This document shows, piece by piece, positions 1 to 9,001 of a DNA stretch of 64,000 bases (its first letter is position 1; each line of letters opens with the position of its first letter). Source of the DNA: Lachnospiraceae bacterium (GTDB taxonomy: Bacteria; Bacillota; Clostridia; Lachnospirales; Lachnospiraceae). The notes beneath the pieces were generated by a model. It ran no database searches and had not been told where the DNA came from. It saw only the letters and a list, made by a program, of their open reading frames with translations. The position numbers and the translations under genes were made by a program. The stretch spans positions 62,001 to 126,000 of the forward strand of contig JAKSRW010000002.1 of NCBI GenBank assembly GCA_024403355.1, read 5' to 3'.

Positions 1-2
1 AT

Positions 3-293
3 ACAAGCGCAGAGGAAATGAGAAACAGACTTGAACGCGCGGAATTATTAAATGAGTTCCTTGACATTCCCGTTAGTGAATCGGCTCACTATGTTATCGG
101 AATAAACGGAGAGGCGATGCTTGTGGTTCCTTTGGAGGAGGAAATTCCCGGGAACACAGACTGCATTGTACTGGAATACTGTCAGGACAGTGAGGGCAAT
201 GTACCCGATGTAATCGTAAACCGCGTAAACAGCCTGTTAAAGCAGCTGAAGACAAAATACGGCATTACCAATGACCGCATAATATCGAAGTAA
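3..293 (+). CDS. C-terminal part of an unrecognised protein (runs off left edge)
   Basis: The frame is open from the left edge and ends at a TAA at 291-293. An ATG at 18 has a GAGGA only two bases upstream, which is poor spacing, so I read this as the end of a longer gene rather than a complete 91-residue protein. The visible residues are acidic and have no signal peptide or membrane segment. I recognise no family. It lies 29 bases upstream of the uridylyltransferase gene on the same strand and may be co-transcribed with it. Confidence 0.55.
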   Translation, partial: TSAEEMRNRLERAELLNEFLDIPVSESAHYVIGINGEAMLVVPLEEEIPGNTDCIVLEYCQDSEGNVPDVIVNRVNSLLKQLKTKYGITNDRIISK

Positions 294-322
294 GGCTGCC
301 GGAAGAGAAGGGAAAGAATCAG

Positions 323-1570
323 TTGAATATGACAGATACAGAATTTATAGATTTACTTAAAAAGTTTGAACAGAATAAGATGATTGACTGCTTTAGGGCT
401 ATGAATGAGGCAGACAAAGAGAGAATTCTTAAGCAGACAGAGCTTATGGATTTTAATTGCCTTCAGTACGCAAAGTCCGGTGAGGACAAGCCTCGCGGAG
501 TTATAAGCCCCATCCGTACCATGAAGCTGGCCGAGATAGATGAAAAGCGCGAGCATTATCGTGAAATCGGTATAAAGGCCATTCAGGAGGGTAAGATTGC
601 AGCTCTTGTGCTTGGCGGCGGAATGGGTACCAGACTCGGAAGTCCTCACGCAAAGGGTATGTTTGATATAGGAACCAGTAAAAATGTATATATCTATCAG
701 CGAATGATTGAAAATATGCTTGATGTGGTTAAAGAAGCAAAGACCTGGATTCCTTTAATAATCATGACCAGCTATATAAATGATGCAGAGACCAGACAGT
801 TCCTCTGGGACAAGAAATGCTTCGGCTACAATCCTAAGTATATTTCCTTCTTCATTCAGGACATGGCTCCCTGCCTTGACGAGAATGACCAGATGATGCT
901 TGCAAAGCCTGATGAGCTGGCTATGTCTCCGAACGGTAACGGCGGCTTCTATTCATCAATGATTAACTGCGGACTTGCGGATAAGTGCAAGAAAGCAGGC
1001 ATTGAGTATCTGAATGTATTTGCGGTAGATAATGTATTGCAGCGAATTGCCGATCCGGTATTCATCGGAGCCACTATTGAAAGCGGCTGTGCCACCGGTG
1101 CAAAGGTAGTAAAGAAAAGCAATCCCGGTGAGCGTGTAGGCTCCATTTGTATGGAGGACGGTGCGCCGTCGGTTGTTGAATATTATGAAATGACAGAGGA
1201 GCTTCTGGATGCGGTGGATGAGACAGGAGAGCCTGCCTACAGCTACGGTGTAATCCTCAATTATTTGTTTAAGCTTGAGGTAATGGACAGTGTAGTGAAG
1301 GAGAAGCTTCCCTTCCACAAGGTAAAAAAGAAGGTGCCTTATCTCGCAAAGGTAGATGATTCACCTACAGGCTATGCCACAATTCAGCCTGCGGAGCCTA
1401 ATGCCTTCAAGCTTGAGACTCTTACACTTGATATGGTACATCTTATGGGAACATGTCTTCCCTTTGAAGTAATCCGTGAAAAGGAATTTGCTCCCATAAA
1501 GAATGCAATGGGTGTTGATTCCGTACAGACGGCACGCGAGCTGCTGCTTCTTAACGGATACGAGCTGTAA
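323..1570 (+). CDS. UDPGP-family UTP-sugar-1-phosphate uridylyltransferase
   Basis: Cytosolic nucleotidyltransferase making a UDP-sugar (UDP-glucose or UDP-N-acetylhexosamine) from UTP and the sugar 1-phosphate, feeding cell-envelope or polysaccharide synthesis. The signature LGGGMGTRLG around residues 97-106, followed by AKGMFDIG, matches the LxGGxGTRLG...PKG nucleotide-binding loop of the eukaryote-like UDPGP family (UAP1/UGP2), not the shorter bacterial GalU family. Length of 415 residues fits bacterial UDPGP members. The start is either TTG 323, six bases after GGGAAAG, or ATG 329; I kept the TTG for its spacing. The stop is followed directly by a strong hairpin. Substrate (glucose versus GlcNAc) cannot be decided from sequence alone. 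Confidence 0.85.
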   Translation: MNMTDTEFIDLLKKFEQNKMIDCFRAMNEADKERILKQTELMDFNCLQYAKSGEDKPRGVISPIRTMKLAEIDEKREHYREIGIKAIQEGKIAALVLGGGMGTRLGSPHAKGMFDIGTSKNVYIYQRMIENMLDVVKEAKTWIPLIIMTSYINDAETRQFLWDKKCFGYNPKYISFFIQDMAPCLDENDQMMLAKPDELAMSPNGNGGFYSSMINCGLADKCKKAGIEYLNVFAVDNVLQRIADPVFIGATIESGCATGAKVVKKSNPGERVGSICMEDGAPSVVEYYEMTEELLDAVDETGEPAYSYGVILNYLFKLEVMDSVVKEKLPFHKVKKKVPYLAKVDDSPTGYATIQPAEPNAFKLETLTLDMVHLMGTCLPFEVIREKEFAPIKNAMGVDSVQTARELLLLNGYEL

Positions 1571-1577
1571 ATAAAAA

Positions 1578-1603
1578 CATCGTTCCTCATCTGAGGAACG
1601 ATG
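1578..1603. terminator. Bidirectional rho-independent terminator
   Basis: An 11-bp perfect stem (CATCGTTCCTC with GAGGAACGATG) around the loop ATCT lies between two convergent genes. It has an A-rich flank on the left, which reads as a U tract for the minus strand, and an AT-rich tail on the right, so it can stop both transcripts. Confidence 0.85.
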
Positions 1604-1633
1604 CAGATTAAAATATTATTGTGCGTGAAAGAA

Positions 1634-2137
1634 TTATTTGTTTAAGCAGCACTGCTTATACTTCTTACCTGAACCGCAGGGGCAGGGATCGTTACGTCCG
1701 ATTTTCTTTTCAACACGGATTGTGCCGGAATTCTTCTGCTCACGATAAAGCTCCTTACGACGTGCTACAGGGAGAACGCCATCCCACTCGGGAAGGTCAT
1801 AAAGCCAGTCAGCCTTATTAGCTACCATGTTGTAGTAAAGCTTCTCGGGATCATAGTCAAGATTAACCTCTGAATCCTCTGTAAGCTCATCAAGGGGATT
1901 GGGTGTCTTTAAGCTGTCGTTGATGCCGTCAAGGAAACCTGTCATAATGAATGAATCAGTATTGAACTTCTTTGCAAGCTCTTTAACTGTTCCGGTAACG
2001 GGTGTTCCGAACTGTGCAAGAATTTTAATATAAATACTGGATTCAACTCGGAAATAGTTACCCCAGAAGAGATTCTGGTCATAATCAGTACGACTTGTTT
2101 CATAAGCGCTTTTGCGCCAGTCTGCTATTAAACTCAT
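1634..2137 (-). CDS. SEC-C motif zinc-binding protein
   Basis: A 167-residue cytosolic protein. The last 20 or so residues form a textbook SEC-C motif ([18 protein letters not shown]), the zinc-binding element first seen at the SecA C-terminus and attached to many unrelated proteins. The helical N-terminal 140 residues show no family I can name. The start has a GGAG seven bases upstream. It is transcribed divergently from yigZ and ends at the shared bidirectional terminator. No specific function is claimed. Confidence 0.85.
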   Translation of the reverse strand: MSLIADWRKSAYETSRTDYDQNLFWGNYFRVESSIYIKILAQFGTPVTGTVKELAKKFNTDSFIMTGFLDGINDSLKTPNPLDELTEDSEVNLDYDPEKLYYNMVANKADWLYDLPEWDGVLPVARRKELYREQKNSGTIRVEKKIGRNDPCPCGSGKKYKQCCLNK

Positions 2138-2233
2138 GTTTTGCTCCGTTCTGCAGCATTTGCTGCTTTTGTTATCTCGGGCATTATTATATATTGAAAG
2201 CTACATTTTTGCAAGAGGATTGTTTGATTACGC

Positions 2234-2872
2234 ATGAATATAATAGAGGAATTTAAAACGGTCAGGAAGGAAATGAGCGCTGAGCTCGTTGAAAAGAAGT
2301 CCAGATTCATTGCAACAATGAGACCTGTTGGCAGTGAAGAGGAAGCCCTTGCCTTTGTGGCCGAGATGAAGAAAAAGTACTGGGATGCGCGTCATAACTG
2401 TTCTGCGTATCTGGTGCTTGACGGACAGGAAAAAATAACAGAAAAATGCAATGATGACGGTGAACCGTCCAGAACTGCCGGAAGCCCGATGCTTGAGGTG
2501 CTGAAAGGTGCAGGACTGGCAAACGTTGCGGTAGTGGTAACCAGGTATTTTGGCGGAATCCTTTTGGGAACCGGTGGCCTGGTCAGAGCCTACAGCGGTG
2601 CCGTTTCGGAGGCAATCGAGGCTGCGGATATAGTTACCATGAAGCTGATGAACCGGGTCATAGTCGCAACAGATTATAACGGCTACGGACGACTTCAGTA
2701 TTTTGCTTCGAATGACGGTTTTAAAATAACTGATACGGATTTTTCGGATACGGTAAGGGCCATAGTGTTATGTGATGATATTCAGCTGGGTTCGCTTACC
2801 AAGAAAATGACAGATGCTACTGCGGGAAAATGCAGTATTGAAATACAGGGAAAAGATTTCTGTGAAATATAA
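2234..2872 (+). CDS. yigZ: YigZ/IMPACT family protein
   Basis: A 212-residue member of the YigZ (UPF0029/IMPACT) family, conserved proteins with a ribosomal-S5-fold N-terminal domain and a DUF1949 C-terminal domain, linked in other organisms to translation regulation. The diagnostic motifs are NDDGEPSRTAGSPM near residues 75-88 and TRYFGGILLGTGGLVRAYS near 103-121, followed by a smaller C-terminal alpha/beta domain from about 140. Length is typical. It is divergent from the SEC-C gene and 33 bases upstream of the penicillin-binding protein gene, so it may share a transcript with it. Biochemical role remains uncertain. Confidence 0.9.
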   Translation: MNIIEEFKTVRKEMSAELVEKKSRFIATMRPVGSEEEALAFVAEMKKKYWDARHNCSAYLVLDGQEKITEKCNDDGEPSRTAGSPMLEVLKGAGLANVAVVVTRYFGGILLGTGGLVRAYSGAVSEAIEAADIVTMKLMNRVIVATDYNGYGRLQYFASNDGFKITDTDFSDTVRAIVLCDDIQLGSLTKKMTDATAGKCSIEIQGKDFCEI

Positions 2873-2905
2873 TTTTATAATCTTTGGAAAGGCGTTGATA
2901 ATTCG

Positions 2906-5644
2906 ATGGATTATAGCAGAAAAGGTGTAGAAAAAAAGAGAAAGGAACTAAAGTCCGTAACAAAACGACTTAACAGCAAGCTCTGGATAACTGTATTCAG
3001 AGGCGCTATTATCGGTGTGGTAGCTGTATGCATCGTCAGTGTTATGGTTGTGTTTGGTGCGTTCAAAGCGCTTATCGATACAGCCCCGGATGTCGAGATT
3101 ACCGAGCTCGAAGCAAAGGGCTATACCTCATATTCATACTATTCGGACGGAACCGTTGCCCAGCTTTATGCGGGCTCACAGGCTAACCGTGTATATGTTA
3201 CGATTGACCAGATTCCCAAGGTAGTTCAGCACTGCTTCGTGGCAATGGAGGACAGACGTTTCTATGAGCATAAGGGTATCGACTTTAAAACAATCATGCG
3301 TGCCGGTTACTCCTTCGTTGACAGTGGTTTCACGCAGGGTGCTTCAACACTTACACAGCAGCTGTTAAAGAACCAGGTATTTGAAGGCGGTCGAGAGGAT
3401 ACGGCACTCGAAAAGGTAGTACGTAAGGTTCAGGAGCAGTATCTGGCGGTAAATCTCGAGCATGTAATGTCGAAGGACCAGATTCTTGAATATTATATTA
3501 ACCTTATCAACCTTGGTAACGGCTGTTACGGTGTCGAAACTGCGGCAGAGGGTTATTTCGGAAAGAATGTTTCAGAGCTTACTCTTTCTGAGGCAGCGGT
3601 GCTTGCACCAATCGCCCTTTCACCCACAAGACAGAATCCTCTTCTTTATCCTGAGGTAAATGCAGAGCGTCGTAAGCACTGTCTTGATGCGATGCTTGAG
3701 CTTAACTTCTGTACCAAGGAAGAATATGATGAGGCACTTGCAGACGATGTTTATACACGTATTGCAGAGCAGAATAAGAATAAAAAGACTCTTAACATCG
3801 GAACCTATTCGTACTTTACGGATGCAATGATTACAGAGCTTTATAAGGATCTTCAGGAAACTCTCGGCATTACCTATGATGAGGCCCAGAAGATGCTCTG
3901 GTACGGCGGTCTCAGCATTTATACAACACAGGACCGTGAGATTCAGGAAATCATGGATTCATATTATACGGATGAATCTAATTTCCCGGAGTTTGGTTTC
4001 GGAAGCACACAGGGTTCATGCTACGAGCTGACACAGGATTTCGCAATATCGGTTCATCATGCAGACGGTACAATGACCAACTATTCACGAGGCAATTTCC
4101 TGAATTATTTCAAGGATTACAGGGACAGCAGCGGCTTGTATTATCATGAGGACGGAGGAAAGACAGGTATCAGCGAGCTTTTCCTTGACCAGGATGATAT
4201 CTATGCAAAAATTGATGAGTTCATTGCGGCTCATACTACTGAAGACGATGTTTATGTTGACAAGAACATTGTAATAAATCCTCAGCCTCAGTCCTCTATG
4301 ACTATTATCGAACAGTCAACAGGAAAGGTTGTAGCTATTTACGGCGGCCGTGGTGAAAAGGTCGGCAGCCGAACACTTAACCGTGCATCGGGTTCTACCC
4401 GTCAGGTAGGATCAACCTTTAAGGTTCTTGCATCCTTCCTTCCCGCACTTGACGCAGGCGGACTTACACTTGCTTCTGTTCAGGATGACTCACCTTACTT
4501 CTATCCCGGAACAAAGAAGGAGGTATTTAACTGGTACGGCAGCAGCAGCTTCCGTGGACTTCAGAGTATTCGAAACGGTATTTCAAATTCACTGAACGTA
4601 GTAGCTGTTAAGACCCTTGAACAGATTGGTGCAAGACTTGGTTACAACTATCTGCAGAAATTTGGATTTACCACACTGACTGACCAGGATGTGAACCTTT
4701 CAATCGCACTTGGAGGTCTGACCACAGGTGTTACAAACCTTCAGGTTACAGCCGCTTATGCCTCTATTGCAAATGGCGGTGTTTATAATAAGCCCATTTT
4801 CTATACAAAGGTGCTTGACCATGACGGAAATGTTCTGATTGATAAAACCAATCAGCAGTCTACTCAGATCATGAAATCATCGACGGCATGGCTCATTACG
4901 GATGCAATGCATGATACCACTACAGTCGGTACAGGTAAGAGACTTGCATTCAGAAATTACAATATGCCTGTAGCGGGCAAGACCGGTACTGCGGCAAAGA
5001 ACTATGACCTTTGGTTCGCAGGCTTTACACCCTATTATACATGTTCTGTATGGACCGGTTATGATAATAACTTTAACCAGAGAAACAAGTCATATCAGCA
5101 GGATCTCTGGCGTAATATCATGGAAAAGGTTCATCAGACAAAGAATCTTGAATATAAGACCTGGCAGAAGCCTGACTCCATTGTACAGGCAAATATCTGT
5201 ACAAAGTGCGGTAATCTGGCTGTTTCCGGTCTTTGCGACCAGGCTGAGGGCGGATCCTGCGTTAAATCAGAGTACTTTGCGAAGGGTACGGTTCCTTCAC
5301 AGAGATGTACCTGTCATATCAGGGTAAAGATTTGTAAGAAGTCAAAGAAGGTTGCAACCGCTAACTGTCCTGAGAAGAAGACTACATCTGTAGTACTGCT
5401 GATTAAGAACGAAGATTATTCAAAGTATGACGGATATCCCGGATACGGCGGAGGCTGTCATGCATGGACATATGATACCGAATACCTCTACAGACCTGAC
5501 CAGGTATGTGACAAGCATTCAAATGCGGCTGAAGCCGATGAAGACGGCGAGGAAATCCCTGATGACCAGCTTTACAGTGATGTACAGCAGGATGTCGGAC
5601 AGGATGATGTATATTCGGATGATATTGCAGATGCAGTAGGCTGA
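2906..5644 (+). CDS. Class A penicillin-binding protein (transglycosylase/transpeptidase)
   Basis: Bifunctional peptidoglycan polymerase anchored in the membrane. Residues 1-28 are a basic cytosolic segment, about 29-53 the single membrane helix. The GT51 glycosyltransferase domain follows, with EDRRF at 115-119 holding the catalytic Glu and GASTLTQQLLKN at about 145-156. The transpeptidase domain has all three motifs: S503-T-F-K506, S562-L-N564 and K692-T-G-T. After it comes an unusual tail of about 190 residues: a Cys-rich part with CxxC-like pairs from about 765 and then a very acidic Asp/Glu end. RBS GGAAAGG lies 5' at longer than usual spacing. The 912 residues place it with PBP1A-type enzymes. 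Confidence 0.93.
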   Translation: MDYSRKGVEKKRKELKSVTKRLNSKLWITVFRGAIIGVVAVCIVSVMVVFGAFKALIDTAPDVEITELEAKGYTSYSYYSDGTVAQLYAGSQANRVYVTIDQIPKVVQHCFVAMEDRRFYEHKGIDFKTIMRAGYSFVDSGFTQGASTLTQQLLKNQVFEGGREDTALEKVVRKVQEQYLAVNLEHVMSKDQILEYYINLINLGNGCYGVETAAEGYFGKNVSELTLSEAAVLAPIALSPTRQNPLLYPEVNAERRKHCLDAMLELNFCTKEEYDEALADDVYTRIAEQNKNKKTLNIGTYSYFTDAMITELYKDLQETLGITYDEAQKMLWYGGLSIYTTQDREIQEIMDSYYTDESNFPEFGFGSTQGSCYELTQDFAISVHHADGTMTNYSRGNFLNYFKDYRDSSGLYYHEDGGKTGISELFLDQDDIYAKIDEFIAAHTTEDDVYVDKNIVINPQPQSSMTIIEQSTGKVVAIYGGRGEKVGSRTLNRASGSTRQVGSTFKVLASFLPALDAGGLTLASVQDDSPYFYPGTKKEVFNWYGSSSFRGLQSIRNGISNSLNVVAVKTLEQIGARLGYNYLQKFGFTTLTDQDVNLSIALGGLTTGVTNLQVTAAYASIANGGVYNKPIFYTKVLDHDGNVLIDKTNQQSTQIMKSSTAWLITDAMHDTTTVGTGKRLAFRNYNMPVAGKTGTAAKNYDLWFAGFTPYYTCSVWTGYDNNFNQRNKSYQQDLWRNIMEKVHQTKNLEYKTWQKPDSIVQANICTKCGNLAVSGLCDQAEGGSCVKSEYFAKGTVPSQRCTCHIRVKICKKSKKVATANCPEKKTTSVVLLIKNEDYSKYDGYPGYGGGCHAWTYDTEYLYRPDQVCDKHSNAAEADEDGEEIPDDQLYSDVQQDVGQDDVYSDDIADAVG

Positions 5645-5755
5645 TAATAAGGAGACAAAGCTGTTATTTACAGTGCGCAAAAGGCATTGTTTATACGGGC
5701 TGAATTAGGGAAGAGAATTGGTAACAATTAAATTTTGGAAAGAAAGGTTGTTGGA

Positions 5756-6610
5756 ATGGATAAAAAATTAATTACCAGAGAATTTTTAACAGGTGAAAGA
5801 GCTTTATTTAATTCTGAGAATCTGATTGTTACAGATTCTGTATTTGATGACGGTGAATCACCGTTAAAGGAGAGTAGTAATATTGATATTGAGGGCTGTC
5901 TTTTCAGATGGAAGTACCCCCTCTGGTACTGTAATCATATCAATGTAAAAAACAGCCAGTGGTTTGAAATGGCCAGAGCGGGTGTATGGTACACCAATGA
6001 TATGCAGGTTGAAAATGCCATGATTGAGGCGCCCAAGAATTTCAGACGCTGCAATGAGCTCAGCCTGAAGAATGTAAATTTCTTCCATGCGGCGGAAACT
6101 CTTTGGAGCTGTTCAAATGTTAAAATGGAAAATGTAACCGCAAAGGGTGATTATTTTGCAATGAACAGCTGTGACATGGTTATCGAAAATTTCAAGCTTG
6201 ACGGTAACTATTCTTTTGACGGCTGTAAAAATGTCATAATAAGAAATTCGTCACTGCTTTCGAAGGATGCCTTCTGGAACAGCGAGAATGTAACGGTATA
6301 TGATTCATTTATTTCGGGTGAGTATCTTGGCTGGAATGCAAAGAATCTTACACTTATCAATTGTACAATAGAGAGCCTTCAGGGTCTTTGCTATATTGAG
6401 AATCTTGTAATGAAAAACTGCAAGCTCATCAATACCACACTTTCATTTGAGTATTCAACGGTTGATGCTGAGATAATCGGTGAAATTGACAGTGTAAAGA
6501 ATCCTAAATCAGGAATTATCAGGGCTGATTCCATTAAGGAGCTCATTATGGAAGAGGACAAGGTGGATGTATCAAAGACAAGCTTTGTTCTTAAGAAAGA
6601 GGTGAAATGA
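5756..6610 (+). CDS. DUF3737 family beta-helix protein
   Basis: A 284-residue protein built of short repeats in which N, C and hydrophobic residues recur every 20 or so positions, as in right-handed parallel beta-helices; the sequence matches DUF3737 proteins, which are common in gut Firmicutes and have no assigned activity. There is no signal peptide, so it is probably cytosolic. I start it at ATG 5756, eight bases after GAAAGAAAGG; an upstream in-frame TTG at 5735 would consume that ribosome site. The stop abuts the GTG start of the next gene, so the two are translated from one transcript. Confidence 0.85.
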   Translation: MDKKLITREFLTGERALFNSENLIVTDSVFDDGESPLKESSNIDIEGCLFRWKYPLWYCNHINVKNSQWFEMARAGVWYTNDMQVENAMIEAPKNFRRCNELSLKNVNFFHAAETLWSCSNVKMENVTAKGDYFAMNSCDMVIENFKLDGNYSFDGCKNVIIRNSSLLSKDAFWNSENVTVYDSFISGEYLGWNAKNLTLINCTIESLQGLCYIENLVMKNCKLINTTLSFEYSTVDAEIIGEIDSVKNPKSGIIRADSIKELIMEEDKVDVSKTSFVLKKEVK

Positions 6611-7771
6611 GTGAGTATTTTTGATGTTGAAACCAATAGAAGAAATACTCAGTCATATAAATGGGATGTTGGGGAAAACGAGCTTCCCATGTGGGTGGCA
6701 GACATGGATTTTCAGACTGCGCCCTGCATTATTGAGGCTCTGAAGAAGAGGGTAGAGCACGGCATATTCGGCTACTCTGTTATACCGGATGACTGGTATC
6801 GGGCCTATATCGGCTGGTGGAAGAGAAGACATGCCTTTGAAATGGAGAAGGACTGGCTGATTTTCACAACAGGTGTTGTACCCGCTATTTCATCGACAGT
6901 CAGAAAGCTTACCACTGCGGCTGAGAATGTAATAGTTATCACTCCCGCTTACAATATATTTTTTAATTCAATTTACAATAACGGCAGAAATATTGTGGAG
7001 AACAGACTGATTTATAAGGATGGAGTCTACAGTATTGATTTTGAGGACCTTGAGAAAAAAGCGGCAGATCCGCAGAGCAGTCTTTTGATTTTATGTAATC
7101 CTCATAATCCTGCCGGAATTATCTGGGACAGAGCTACGCTGGCAAGGATTGGCGAGATTTGCGCGAGAAATAATGTTACGGTGCTCTCTGATGAAATACA
7201 CTGTGATATTACGGTTCCCGGGCGTGAATACGTTCCATTTGCATCTGTCAATGAGACCTGTAAAAACATCAGCGTAAGCTGTATTGCACCTACGAAGACC
7301 TTCAGTATTGCGGGACTTCAGACAGCGGCGGTCTGTGTAGCTAATCCGCTTCTGCGTCACCGGGTCTGGCGTGCGCTTAATACCGACGAGGTAGCTGAGG
7401 GCAATGCCTTTGCCTGCGATGCCGCAATTGCTGCTTTTGAGCATGGCGAGGAATGGTTAGAGGAGCTGAGAGCTTATCTGGCCGAAAACAGAAGAATTGC
7501 AGAAGAATATATTAGGGATAATATTCCTTCGGTAAAGGCTGTTTCGGCTGAGGCGACTTATCTGCTCTGGATAGACTGCGAAAGCTATGATATATCGTCC
7601 GACAGGCTTGCTGAAATGATACGCGAAAAGACGGGACTCTATCTTTCTGAGGGCTGCGAATACAGAGGCAACGGTAATCATTTCCTCAGGATGAATCTTG
7701 GCTGCCCAAGAAGCAGACTTCTTGACGGTCTTGACAGACTTAAAAAAGCATTTGAACTTATAAAACAGTAA
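6611..7771 (+). CDS. MalY/PatB family PLP-dependent C-S lyase (aminotransferase fold)
   Basis: Cytosolic class I/II aminotransferase-fold enzyme of the MalY/PatB type, usually cleaving cystathionine or cysteine C-S bonds to give thiol, pyruvate and ammonia. Visible features: NPHNP at 163-167, SDEIH near 193-197 (PLP ring Asp) and the Schiff-base Lys229 in PTKTFSIAGLQ. Length of 386 residues is typical. The GTG start directly follows the stop of the DUF3737 gene, and AGAGG lies about eight bases upstream. A LysR gene follows 25 bases downstream and cysteine/methionine genes after that, which supports a role in sulfur amino acid metabolism. Confidence 0.9.
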   Translation: MSIFDVETNRRNTQSYKWDVGENELPMWVADMDFQTAPCIIEALKKRVEHGIFGYSVIPDDWYRAYIGWWKRRHAFEMEKDWLIFTTGVVPAISSTVRKLTTAAENVIVITPAYNIFFNSIYNNGRNIVENRLIYKDGVYSIDFEDLEKKAADPQSSLLILCNPHNPAGIIWDRATLARIGEICARNNVTVLSDEIHCDITVPGREYVPFASVNETCKNISVSCIAPTKTFSIAGLQTAAVCVANPLLRHRVWRALNTDEVAEGNAFACDAAIAAFEHGEEWLEELRAYLAENRRIAEEYIRDNIPSVKAVSAEATYLLWIDCESYDISSDRLAEMIREKTGLYLSEGCEYRGNGNHFLRMNLGCPRSRLLDGLDRLKKAFELIKQ

Positions 7772-7796
7772 AATATCCTAATGCAGGAGGCTTGTA

Positions 7797-8723
7797 ATGA
7801 CCTTAAATCAGCTGAATTATGCAATAGTTGTATCAAAGGAAAATTCGCTGAATGATGCGGCAAAGAAGCTATTTATTTCACAGCCAAGCCTAACCAGTGC
7901 GATTCATTCGCTGGAGAAAGAAATAGGCTTTGAGATTTTCAACCGTTCAAAGAGCGGAGTAAGTCTGACAAATCAGGGCAAGGAATTCATCGGTTATGCA
8001 AAATCGGTTGTGGAGCAGTATGAAATTCTTGATGCAAAGTACATTTCAAAAACCAATATAAAGAGTTCCTTCAGTGTATCGATGCAGCATTACACCTTTG
8101 CCGTCAATGCCTTTATGGAGCTGGTAAAGGCGCACAGTCCCGAGGACTATGAGTTTGAGGTTCACGAGACCAAAACCCATGAGGTTATAGAAAATGTCAG
8201 AAACCAGAAGAGTGAGCTGGGAATCATCTATATGAATTCCTTTAACAGCAGTGTGCTTTCAAAGACTCTGGCTGAAATGGGACTTGGCTTTACTCCGTTA
8301 TTTGACTGCCATATATATGTATATCTCAGTAAAAATAATCCTCTTGCGAAGGAGAAGCTTGAGACAAAGGCGATGATTACTCTTGAGGAGCTGGATGCAT
8401 ATCCCTGTCTGGCCTTTGACCAGGGTGAGTATAATTCGGCCTATTATGCGGAGGAAGTGCTCAGTACACATCAGTACAGGCAGATAATCCGTGCAAATGA
8501 CAGAGCGACAATGCTGAACCTGATAAAGGGTATCAACGGCTACACTCTCTGCTCGGGAATTATCTGTGAGGACCTGAACGGCTCTGATTACTGCGCCATC
8601 AAGCTAGATACTGATGAAAAGATGACTATCGGCTACATATCAAAGAAGGCAACCGTAATAAGCAGTCTGGGGCTGCAGTATATAGAAGAAATATCAAAAT
8701 ATAAAAATTTGGTTCTTGATTAA
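7797..8723 (+). CDS. LysR family transcriptional regulator
   Basis: A 308-residue LysR-type regulator. Residues 3-60 form the winged helix-turn-helix with the family pattern NSLNDAAKKLFISQPSLTSAIHSLEKEIG; the remainder is the two-lobed substrate-binding-like effector domain. RBS AGGAGG lies eight bases before the ATG. It sits between the C-S lyase gene and the metY-cysK block on the same strand, so control of sulfur genes is plausible, but LysR factors often act on a divergent neighbour and there is none here. Effector and target are inference only. Confidence 0.9.
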   Translation: MTLNQLNYAIVVSKENSLNDAAKKLFISQPSLTSAIHSLEKEIGFEIFNRSKSGVSLTNQGKEFIGYAKSVVEQYEILDAKYISKTNIKSSFSVSMQHYTFAVNAFMELVKAHSPEDYEFEVHETKTHEVIENVRNQKSELGIIYMNSFNSSVLSKTLAEMGLGFTPLFDCHIYVYLSKNNPLAKEKLETKAMITLEELDAYPCLAFDQGEYNSAYYAEEVLSTHQYRQIIRANDRATMLNLIKGINGYTLCSGIICEDLNGSDYCAIKLDTDEKMTIGYISKKATVISSLGLQYIEEISKYKNLVLD

Positions 8724-8762
8724 AGAAAGAGTTATAAATAACATTTATTAATACCGCTTGTT

Positions 8763-8800
8763 AACCATCTGTATCAGATTAATGATGCAGGTGGTTTTTT
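8763..8800 (+). terminator. Rho-independent terminator after the LysR gene
   Basis: Fourteen-base arms AACCATCTGTATCA and TGATGCAGGTGGTT pair with two G-U wobbles around a six-base loop and are followed by a run of T, 40 bases after the LysR stop. Confidence 0.85.
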
Positions 8801-8832
8801 CGTTATTGCCAGTCAAAAGGAAGAAAAGACGT

Positions 8833-8888
8833 AATTGGTGAAGTCTATAAATACCTAGTAGTGTTATAGGTAAAAGCTATCACCAATT
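8833..8888. promoter_or_regulatory. Inverted-repeat region with upstream dyad before metY
   Basis: A 9-bp perfect inverted repeat, AATTGGTGA at 8833-8841 and TCACCAATT at 8880-8888, encloses a second dyad, TACCTA at 8852-8857 and TAGGTA at 8867-8872. The inner dyad shares its half-site with the palindrome inside the metY promoter. Either DNA-binding sites for a dimeric regulator or an RNA-independent upstream control region; the inner TACCTA box lies about 40 bases upstream of the -35. Confidence 0.55.
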
Positions 8889-8903
8889 ATTATTTTTGTG
8901 TAT

Positions 8904-8932
8904 TTTACATTTACCTAGTAAGGTAGTATGAT
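8904..8932 (+). promoter_or_regulatory. metY promoter with palindromic operator in the spacer
   Basis: A -35 TTTACA at 8904-8909 and a -10 TATGAT at 8927-8932 are separated by exactly 17 bases. The spacer is occupied by the perfect palindrome TACCTAGTAAGGTA at 8912-8925, so a repressor bound there would block RNA polymerase. The half-site TACCTA is repeated upstream at 8852. The transcript would start about 60 bases before the metY ATG. Confidence 0.75.
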
Positions 8933-9001
8933 TAACACAACAAAGGAACACAAGAACAAACAATTCAAAATCATCAATTCAAATTTCAGGAGGAAAATAT
9001 T

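Noticed and set aside
8724..9001. SAM (S-box) riboswitch or T-box before metY
   Set aside because: No S-box core or T-box sequence; the structure is explained by a terminator, short dyads and the promoter.
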